Assembly: GCF_000062885.1 (NCBI RefSeq)
Contig: NC_009142.1
Span: 2,345,584 to 2,409,583 of the forward strand
DNA length: 64,000 nucleotides
Direction: 5' to 3'
DNA from: Saccharopolyspora erythraea NRRL 2338
Lineage (GTDB): Bacteria > Actinomycetota > Actinomycetes > Mycobacteriales > Pseudonocardiaceae
Of the stretch, positions 57,786-64,000 are shown in pieces. How positions within the stretch are numbered: position 1 is the first letter of the stretch; every line of letters begins with the position of its first letter. The notes below the pieces were generated by a model. The model had not been told where the DNA came from. It searched no databases and worked only from the letters and a program-made list of their open reading frames with translations. Position numbers and translations under genes: made by a program.

Positions 57786-58550
57786 GTGGACCTAGGAGAC
57801 GACGAATTCCGCGACCACATCGCAGACACCCTGGCCGGTCTGCCCGGTGTGGAGGCGGTCGCGCTGGGCGGTTCCCGGGCCACCGGAACCCACCGCGCGG
57901 ACAGCGACTGGGACTTCGCGATCTACTACCGCGGCGAGTTCGACCCGCAGGACCTGCGCGCCGTCGGCTGGCCGGGCGAGATCTCGCCGATCGGCGGCTG
58001 GGGCGGCGGGGTCTTCAACGGCGGTGCGTGGCTGGAGGTCGACTGCAGGCAGATCGACGTGCACTACCGCGACCTCGACGACGTCGAGCACCAGCTCGCC
58101 GAGGCGCGGGCCGGGCGCTTCCACGTCGAGTCGCTGATGTTCCACCTCGCGGGAATCCCGAGCTACCTGGTGGCCGCCGAACTCGCCATCAACCGGACGC
58201 TGCGCGGCGACCTGGAAAAACCGGAGTACCCGGACGCGTTGCGCAAGGCGGCCGCGCCGCGGTGGTGGGACTCGGCGCAGCTCACGCTGGGCTACGCGCG
58301 GGCCGCGTACGCCGAGCGCGGGCACCTGGCCGAGACGGTGGGCGCCATCGGGCAGGCGGCGTGCCAGGCCGCGCACGCGGCGCTGGCCGACCGGGGCGAG
58401 TGGATCACGAATGAGAAGAAGCTGCTGGAGCGCGCCGGACTCCGCGAGGTCGACGGCCTGGTGGCGGGCGTGACCACCGAGCCGGAGTCGCTGACCAAGG
58501 CGATCGACCAGGCCCTGGAGCTGTTCAACGACGTGGTCGCCGCGGACTAG
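57786..58550 (+). CDS. MNT-type nucleotidyltransferase
   Basis: 254 aa from GTG 57786. Polymerase-beta fold: VEAVALGGSRATGTHRADSDWDFAIYY with GS(x)nDxD, later VDCRQIDVHYRD with the third acidic residue, then a helical domain FHVESLMFHLAGIPSYLVAAELAINRTL. Resembles aminoglycoside adenylyltransferase-like or DUF4037-like proteins. Target unknown. Its stop codon overlaps the edge of the IS630 element. Confidence 0.82.
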   Translation: MDLGDDEFRDHIADTLAGLPGVEAVALGGSRATGTHRADSDWDFAIYYRGEFDPQDLRAVGWPGEISPIGGWGGGVFNGGAWLEVDCRQIDVHYRDLDDVEHQLAEARAGRFHVESLMFHLAGIPSYLVAAELAINRTLRGDLEKPEYPDALRKAAAPRWWDSAQLTLGYARAAYAERGHLAETVGAIGQAACQAAHAALADRGEWITNEKKLLERAGLREVDGLVAGVTTEPESLTKAIDQALELFNDVVAAD

Positions 58551-59641
58551 TGTCGTGAGTCGTTAATTCGTTGGCAGTAGGCTGCGAGGGTTTGGAAGAT
58601 TTCGTCGGCGGTCTTGGTCCAGACGAAGGGTGTGGGGTCGGCGTTCCAGGATTCGATCCAGGCGCGGACGTCTGCTTCGAGTTCGGTGACGCTGCGGTGG
58701 GCGGATCGGCGGAGTTTGCGGTTGGTCAGCTCGGCGAACCACCGTTCGACGAGGTTGAGCCAGGAGGCGCTCGTGGGGGTGAAGTGCACGTGGAAGCGCG
58801 GGTGGCGCAACAACCATTTCTTGATCACGGGTGTCTTGTGCGTCGCGTAGTTATCACAGATCAGGTGCAAGTCCAGTTCGGCGGGAGTGTTCTTGTCGAT
58901 GGTCTTCAGGAATTTCAGGAACTCCTGATGGCGGTGCCGCCGGTAGTGCTGGCTGATGATGGATCCGGTGGCCACGTCCAGGGCGGCGAACAGGCTGGTG
59001 GTGCCGTGCCGGACATAGTCGTGGGTCATGCGCGCCGGGGTGGTGGGCATGACCGGCAGGATCGGCGCGGTGCGATCCAGAGCCTGTATCTGGGATTTCT
59101 CATCGACGCAGAGGACCAGGGCGTTTTCCGGTGGGTCCAGGTAGAGGCCGACGACGTCTCGGACCTTTTCCACGAACAGCGGATCGGTGCTGAGCTTCCA
59201 GGTCTGCACCAGGTGCGGCTTGAGCTCAAAAGCCCGCCAGATCCGGGAAATCGCCGTCTGCGACATCCCGACCGCGTTCGCCATCGAACGAGTCGACCAA
59301 TGCGAGTCCTCGTTCGGCGGCGCCTCCTCCAGTGTCTTGGCGATCACGGTTTCGACCTGTTGGTCAGTGATCGTGCGCGGGGCACCCGGCCGGGGCTCGT
59401 CCGACAATCCCTCCAGGCGATCAGCGACAAAGCGGCGGCGCCACTTCGTCACCGTCGGAGGGGAAATCTGCAACTGCCGCGAGACGTCCATGTTGGACAC
59501 TCCCTCGGCGCAGGCGAGCACGATCCGTGCCCGCAACGCCAACGCCTGCGCGGTTTTCGGGCGACGCGCCCACCTCTGAAGCGTCTCCCGTTCAGCGTCC
59601 GTCAACGCCAAATCGGGCAAACGCGGACCTCTACGACCCAT
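58547..59641 (-). CDS. IS630-family transposase
   Basis: 364 aa from ATG 59641; the frame is open six codons further to 59659. N-terminal HTH: RARIVLACAEGVSNMDVSRQLQISPPTVTKWRRRFV. DDE domain: LVLCVDEKSQIQAL (first Asp), LHLICDNYATHKTPVIKKWL (second Asp), FTPTSASWLNLVERWFAELT (Glu). Full length and intact. Its stop (58547-58549) overlaps the host gene's stop on the other strand. Confidence 0.95.
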   Translation of the reverse strand: MGRRGPRLPDLALTDAERETLQRWARRPKTAQALALRARIVLACAEGVSNMDVSRQLQISPPTVTKWRRRFVADRLEGLSDEPRPGAPRTITDQQVETVIAKTLEEAPPNEDSHWSTRSMANAVGMSQTAISRIWRAFELKPHLVQTWKLSTDPLFVEKVRDVVGLYLDPPENALVLCVDEKSQIQALDRTAPILPVMPTTPARMTHDYVRHGTTSLFAALDVATGSIISQHYRRHRHQEFLKFLKTIDKNTPAELDLHLICDNYATHKTPVIKKWLLRHPRFHVHFTPTSASWLNLVERWFAELTNRKLRRSAHRSVTELEADVRAWIESWNADPTPFVWTKTADEIFQTLAAYCQRINDSRH

Positions 59642-59678
59642 CACCAAAACATACAACAAACTTCCAACTCAAGACACT
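58549..59678. mobile_element. IS630-family insertion sequence
   Basis: 1130 bp. Left end starts AGTGTCGTGAGTCGTT; right end, read inwards, starts AGTGTCTTGAGTTGGA, so the terminal inverted repeats match at about 18 of 26 positions. One full transposase gene lies inside. The TA duplication expected for IS630 is visible only at the left (58548-58549); the right flank reads TGG. Confidence 0.85.
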
Positions 59679-59760
59679 GGGTCGTGTTCCAGAGGTGGCT
59701 TGCGTAGTGGGTCGCCTGGTGGCTGAGAACCCGCGGGTGGTCAGGCTGAGTCCCACACCG

Positions 59761-59779
59761 CAAGCGGCACCGCCGCTTG
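59761..59779 (+). terminator. Hairpin, likely former terminator of the nucleotidyltransferase
   Basis: CAAGCGGC and GCCGCTTG with a 3-nt loop, 82 bp beyond the IS right end. The IS probably separated it from the nucleotidyltransferase gene. Confidence 0.35.
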
Positions 59780-59825
59780 TGAAACAGAGCCCAGTCGCCC
59801 GTAGCGCCGCGGACAGCGCGCGTAG

Positions 59826-59914
59826 GAAAGCCGACAACGCACCCGGAAAGAGCCGGACCAGGCGCCCGGAAAGCCGCGGACAGGGCGCCCTGAAACGCTG
59901 ACCAGCGAGTACAG
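59826..59914. repeat. Imperfect 20-23 bp tandem repeat (about four units)
   Basis: Units start GAAAG or GAAAC at 59826, 59846, 59869 and 59892 and share CCGGACNAGGGCGCCC-like ends. They lie in the 450-bp gap 59679-60128, which has no supportable gene. A hairpin (GTCTTTTGGG/CCCAAAGGAC) follows near 59927-59958. Confidence 0.45.
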
Positions 59915-60128
59915 CGGGCAAAGGGGTCTTTTGGGCTGCTGCAGCGACCCAAAGGACTTTCGGCCTCCGCCCACGGCCCGGCCTGCCCCGCCCACGGCTC
60001 GACGTCCACTACGCACTGTCGCGATCGTTCCGCCGCTGGTCGCGCAGCGTTGCCGGACCGCTTCCGCCGTCCCGAAATCCTTTCGCCGACGGCGGCGTCC
60101 GCGCGCTCGGAGAGGTAGCGTCGGGTGG

Positions 60129-61535
60129 GTGACGAGCATCCCGACCCCACCCCCGGGCCTCCCGCGAACCGCGGGGGAGCTGCGCTCCAGCGGCCACCTC
60201 CCGCGCAGCGTCAAGGCGGAGGTGCGCGGCAACCTGCTGACCGCGCTGCGCTCGGGGCGCACGGTCTGGCCCGGAATCGTCGGGTTCGACCAGACCGTGC
60301 TGCCGCAGCTGGAACGCGCCCTGATCGCCGGCCACGACGTGGTGCTGCTCGGCGAGCGCGGGCAGGGCAAGACCCGGCTGCTGCGCGGCCTCACCGAGCT
60401 GCTCGACGAATGGGCCCCGGTGATCGAGGGCTCCGAGCTGGACGAGCACCCGCTGGAGCCGATCACGCCGGTGTCGCTGCGGCGCGCGGCCGAGGAGGGC
60501 GACGACCTGCCGGTGGCGTGGCGCCACCGCAGCGAGCGCTACTCCGAGAAGCTGGCCACACCGGACACCGCGGTCGGCGACCTCATCGGTGACGTCGACC
60601 CGGTCAAGGTCGCCGAAGGCCGGTCGCTGGGCGACCCGGAGACCATCCACTTCGGACTCGTTCCCCGCGCGCACCGCGGCATCGTCACCATCAACGAGCT
60701 GCCCGACCTGGCCGAGCGCATCCAGGTCGCGCTGCTGAACGTGATGGAGGAGCGCGACATCCAGATCCGCGGCTACAGCCTGCGGTTGCCGCTGGACGTG
60801 CTGCTCGTGGCCACCGCAAACCCCGAGGACTACACCAACCGCGGACGCATCATCACACCGCTGAAGGACCGCTTCGGCGCCGAGATCCGCACCCACTACC
60901 CGCTGGACCTGGAAGACGAGATCTCGCTGGTCCGCCAGGAGGCGGTGCTCGAGGCCGAGGTCGGCGACCACCTGCTGGAGGTGCTGGCGCGCTTCGTCGG
61001 TCACCTGCGGGAGTCCCCGGCGGTCGACCAGCGATCCGGCGTCTCGGCCCGCTTCGCCATCGCCGCCGCCGAGACCGTCTCCGCCGCAGCCGTGCACCGC
61101 AGCGCGCTCATCGGTGAGGAGCCCGCGGTGGCGCGGCCGGTGGACCTCGACGCCGTGCCCGCGGTGCTGCGCGGCAAGATCGAGTTCGAGGCCGGCGAGG
61201 AGGGCCGGGAGGACGAACTGCTCGGCTACCTGCTGCGCCGCTCGGTGGCCGACACCGCGCGCTCCGCGTTCGCCGGGCTCGACCTGCAGTCGCTGGCCGA
61301 CACCGTCGTCGACGGCCACCAGGTCGCCACCGGGGAGCGGATCGCGGCCCGCGACGTGCTCACCGCGCTGCCGGAGCTGCCGGTCCTGCACCAGGTCGCC
61401 GAGCGCCTGGACGTGCGCGCCGGCGACCCGCCGGGCCGCATCGCCAGCGCCGTCGAGCTCGCGCTGGAGTCGCTGTACCTGTCCAAGCGGCTGAGCAAGG
61501 ACGTCGAGGACGACAGGTCGGTGTACGGGCGATGA
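60129..61535 (+). CDS. MoxR/ChlI-type AAA+ ATPase
   Basis: 468 aa from GTG 60129. Walker A VVLLGERGQGKTRLLRGL, Walker B IVTINELPDLAERIQVALLNVMEERDIQIRGY, sensor LLVATANPEDYTNRGRIITPLKDRFGAEI. This order matches the magnesium-chelatase ChlI/MoxR group. It works with the downstream VWA protein, overlapping by ATGA, in remodelling or metal-insertion of an unknown target. Confidence 0.9.
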   Translation: MTSIPTPPPGLPRTAGELRSSGHLPRSVKAEVRGNLLTALRSGRTVWPGIVGFDQTVLPQLERALIAGHDVVLLGERGQGKTRLLRGLTELLDEWAPVIEGSELDEHPLEPITPVSLRRAAEEGDDLPVAWRHRSERYSEKLATPDTAVGDLIGDVDPVKVAEGRSLGDPETIHFGLVPRAHRGIVTINELPDLAERIQVALLNVMEERDIQIRGYSLRLPLDVLLVATANPEDYTNRGRIITPLKDRFGAEIRTHYPLDLEDEISLVRQEAVLEAEVGDHLLEVLARFVGHLRESPAVDQRSGVSARFAIAAAETVSAAAVHRSALIGEEPAVARPVDLDAVPAVLRGKIEFEAGEEGREDELLGYLLRRSVADTARSAFAGLDLQSLADTVVDGHQVATGERIAARDVLTALPELPVLHQVAERLDVRAGDPPGRIASAVELALESLYLSKRLSKDVEDDRSVYGR

Positions 61536-63490
61536 GCCGTCCGCCTCGCCGCTACAGCTACCGCGCCTGGCACGGGGGCGCCGATCCGCTGGAACCGCCG
61601 GTGGACCTGCGTTCCGCGCTCGACGCGATCGGCCGCGAGGTGATGGAGGGCGCGTCGCCCCGCTCGGCGCTGGAAGAGCTGCTGCGCACCGGAACGCGCG
61701 AGACCAGCGGACTGGACGAGCTGACGCGGTGCCTGTGGCAGCGCCGCAGCGAGTTGCAGCGCAGGCACAACCTCGACGGCACGCTCAACGAGGTCCGCAG
61801 GCTGCTCGACCGCGCGGTTTCCCAGGAGCGCCAGGCGCTTTCGACCGAACGGAGCGAGGACGCGCGCTTCCGCGAGATGCAGATGGACGCGCTGCCGCCC
61901 GACACCGCCGGCGCGGTTTCGGAGCTGTCGCAGTACGACTGGCGTTCGCAGGACGCGCGCGAGACGTTCGAGGAGATCCGAAACCTGCTCGGAAGCGAAA
62001 TCCTCGAACAGCGCTTGCAGGGCATGAAGCAGGCGCTGGAGCAGACCACGCCGGAGTACGTCGAGCGCGTCCGCCGGATGCTCGACGACCTCAACGACCT
62101 GCTCGCCGCGCACGCCCGCGGTGACGACACCCGCGAGCAGTTCGAGCGGTTCATGGCCGAGCACGGCGATTTCTTCCCCGAGCAGCCGCGCAACGTCGAC
62201 GAGCTGATCGACGCGCTCGCGGCGCGTTCGGCCGCCGCGCAACGGATGCTGAACTCGATGAGCGAGCAGCAGCGCGCCGAACTCGCGCAGCTCTCGCAGC
62301 AGGCCTTCGGAGATCCGCGCATCGGACAGGCGTTGCAGCGGATGGACGCCCAGCTCCGCGGTCTTCGCCCCGGGGAGAACTGGTCCGGCCGGGCCAGGTT
62401 CCGGGGTGACGAGCCGCTGGGGCTCGGCGAGGCCACCGCCGCGATGGCCGAACTGGGTGAGCTGGACCGGCTCGCCGAACAGCTCGGCCAGTCCTATCCG
62501 GGCGCGCGTCTGGAGGACATCGACCTGGAGGCGCTGGAACGCCAACTGGGGCCGCAGGCCGTCGTGGACGCGCAACGGCTGTCGGAGATCGAGCGGCAGT
62601 TGCGGCAGCACGGGATGCTGGAGCGCGCCTCCGACGGCAGCCTGCGCCTGACCCCGCGCGCGATGCGCAGGCTCGGGGAAACCGCGCTGCGGTCGGTGAT
62701 CTCCAGCCTTCGGTCGCGACGAGGCGAACGCGACACCGACCGGGCCGGTGCGGCGGGGGAGCCGACCGGGACGACGCGCCCGTGGGAGTTCGGCGACTCC
62801 GAGCCGTGGGACTCCGGCCGGACGGTGCGCAATGCAGTGCTGCGCCGCGCGGCCGAAGGCCCGTCGTCGCCGATGCTGGACATCGCCGACCTCGAGGTGG
62901 CCGAGACCGAGCAGCGCTCGCGGGCGGCGGTCGCGCTGTGCGTGGACACGTCGTGGTCGATGGTGCAGGACGGGCGCTGGGTGCCGATGAAGCGGACGGC
63001 GCTCGCGCTGCACCACCTCGTCGCCACCCGCTACCGCTCGGATGCGTTGCGACTGGTGACGTTCGGGCGCTACGCGTCCACTGTGGATGTCGGTGAGCTG
63101 GCGGCGCTGGAAGGAACCTGGGAGCAGGGCACCAACCTGCACCACGCCTTGCTGCTGGCGGGTCGGCACCTGCGCCGGAACCCCGACGCGCAGCCGGTGG
63201 TGCTCGTGGTGACCGACGGCGAACCCACCGCGCACCTGGAACCCGACGGCGAGGCCGTTTTCCAGTACCCGCCCACGCCGCGCACCCTGTCGGCGACGTT
63301 GTCCGAAGTGGACTCGCTGAGCAGGCTGGGCGCGTCGCTGAGCGTCTTCATGCTCGGCGACGACCCGAGGCTGGAGGCGTTCGTGGACATCGTCGCCCGC
63401 CGGGGCGGGGGTCGCGTGGTGGCTCCGACCCCTGACGGCCTCGGCGCCGCCGTCGTCGGCGACTACCTGCGCAGCAAACGCCGCCGCTAG
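61532..63490 (+). CDS. VWA-domain partner of MoxR-type ATPase
   Basis: 652 aa from ATG 61532. Long helical, Gln/Glu/Arg-rich N-terminal two-thirds (with MSEQQRAELAQLSQQAFGDPRIGQAL). C-terminal VWA domain from about residue 465: MIDAS DTSWSM in AVALCVDTSWSMVQDGRW, the Thr in WEQGTNLHHALLLAGRHL, Asp in VVLVVTDGEPTAHL. Resembles the ChlD/CoxE side of chelatase-like pairs. Confidence 0.9.
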   Translation: MSRPPRRYSYRAWHGGADPLEPPVDLRSALDAIGREVMEGASPRSALEELLRTGTRETSGLDELTRCLWQRRSELQRRHNLDGTLNEVRRLLDRAVSQERQALSTERSEDARFREMQMDALPPDTAGAVSELSQYDWRSQDARETFEEIRNLLGSEILEQRLQGMKQALEQTTPEYVERVRRMLDDLNDLLAAHARGDDTREQFERFMAEHGDFFPEQPRNVDELIDALAARSAAAQRMLNSMSEQQRAELAQLSQQAFGDPRIGQALQRMDAQLRGLRPGENWSGRARFRGDEPLGLGEATAAMAELGELDRLAEQLGQSYPGARLEDIDLEALERQLGPQAVVDAQRLSEIERQLRQHGMLERASDGSLRLTPRAMRRLGETALRSVISSLRSRRGERDTDRAGAAGEPTGTTRPWEFGDSEPWDSGRTVRNAVLRRAAEGPSSPMLDIADLEVAETEQRSRAAVALCVDTSWSMVQDGRWVPMKRTALALHHLVATRYRSDALRLVTFGRYASTVDVGELAALEGTWEQGTNLHHALLLAGRHLRRNPDAQPVVLVVTDGEPTAHLEPDGEAVFQYPPTPRTLSATLSEVDSLSRLGASLSVFMLGDDPRLEAFVDIVARRGGGRVVAPTPDGLGAAVVGDYLRSKRRR

Positions 63491-63614
63491 CTCTCCGCGG
63501 GGGACCGGTTGCTCCTGGTTCGTGGCCGATCGCGCTACTAGCCTCAGCCGTCGACTGAGGGGAGCGCGAAAGCGCACGACATCGACAACTTTCCGCATCT
63601 GTGGGGACCTGGAG

Positions 63615-64000
63615 GTGCGGCGGCTCGGATTCGGAGCCATGCAGTTGCCCATCGAGGCGGGCGCAGCCCGCGAGACATCTCTCGCGGTTGCCCGGCGGGC
63701 CGTCGAACTGGGTGTCACGCTCATCGACACCGCGCACATGTACGGCGGGGGAGCGGACGAAGAACTCCTCGCCGAGGCCCTGCATCCCTATCCGGATGGG
63801 CTGCTCGTCACCACCAAGGTCGGGGTCGCGCGATCGGGGCCTTCAGGCGAGTGGAGGCTCGACGGGCGGCCGGTCGTCCTGTGTGACCAGGTGGAACAGG
63901 CACTGCGGCGACTGCGCGTCGAGCGTCTCGAACTGCTCCAGTTGCACCGCGTCGACCCCCGAGACATCGCTGGCCGACCAGCTCGGCGCGCTGCGGCACC
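63615..64000 (+). pseudogene. Aldo/keto reductase (partial, with a frameshift)
   Basis: From GTG 63615 the frame reads RRLGFGAMQLPIEAG, then LIDTAHMYGGGADEELLAEAL with Asp and Tyr, VTTKVG with the catalytic Lys and ERLELLQLHRVDP with the His. These are the AKR tetrad. At a run of five C (63956-63960) the frame changes; removing one C restores DPETSLADQLGALRH up to the window end. The start is uncertain as no good RBS precedes GTG 63615. Either a true frameshift or a sequencing error. Confidence 0.7.

Noticed and set aside
61226-63739. 837-codon minus-strand frame over the MoxR/VWA genes
   Set aside because: The plus-strand genes have clear AAA+ and VWA motifs; this frame has none.

Overview
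The window is high-GC DNA with frequent GTG and TTG starts and many ATGA or GTGA stop/start overlaps. Gene content points to an actinomycete of the Pseudonocardiaceae, most like Saccharopolyspora. The markers are a complete actinobacterial suf operon with its sufR, a MptB-type mannosyltransferase, an acVLRF1-type peptidyl-tRNA hydrolase, DUF3090 and SCO1664-like genes, and WXG/T7SS-type proteins. The genus is an inference from content; no rRNA or tRNA gene was seen.

Layout, 1-20.7 kb. Transketolase (cut by the left edge) is divergent from ctaB (haem O synthase). Then come an MFS exporter with a decayed SDR gene just upstream, quinone oxidoreductase, a 104-aa unknown coupled to an ATP-grasp protein, a 31-bp minisatellite, a GbsR/MarR-type regulator, ctaA (haem A synthase), an SCO6745-like protein, a two-gene ABC exporter and a GT-C mannosyltransferase. 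sufR-B-D-C-S-U-T forms one tightly packed Fe-S assembly operon. ctaB and ctaA together supply haem A to cytochrome oxidase.

20.9-43.7 kb. This part holds an adenosine-deaminase-family enzyme, a MOSC protein, a secreted GH92 mannosidase, an EAL-CBS-GGDEF signalling protein, an isolated lycopene-cyclase-like flavoprotein, dGTPase followed by acVLRF1, and an ABC-F gene preceded by a short leaderless Arg/Val-rich uORF and hairpins. A 69-aa HTH protein, an enoyl-CoA hydratase, a SIS protein divergent from a TetR regulator, an orphan Imm1-like protein and a four-gene oligopeptide ABC importer follow.

43.8-64 kb is more accessory. It contains a MazEF-like relic, a uridine-kinase-like protein without a P-loop lysine, an alpha/beta hydrolase, a CGNR regulator, an LD-carboxypeptidase, DUF3090/SCO1664/MBL genes, an SDR, and a GntR-ABC ATPase chimera beside an intact 16-bp palindrome. 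The most striking locus is 51.6-56.2 kb: an SseB-like protein, a small secreted-type protein, a 797-aa T7SS-type polymorphic toxin with a GNAT-like C-terminal domain, and an ADP-ribosylglycohydrolase-fold partner that has lost its metal ligands (probable immunity protein). A serine hydrolase, a nucleotidyltransferase with an IS630 element at its stop codon, a MoxR/VWA pair and a partial, frameshifted aldo/keto reductase complete the window.
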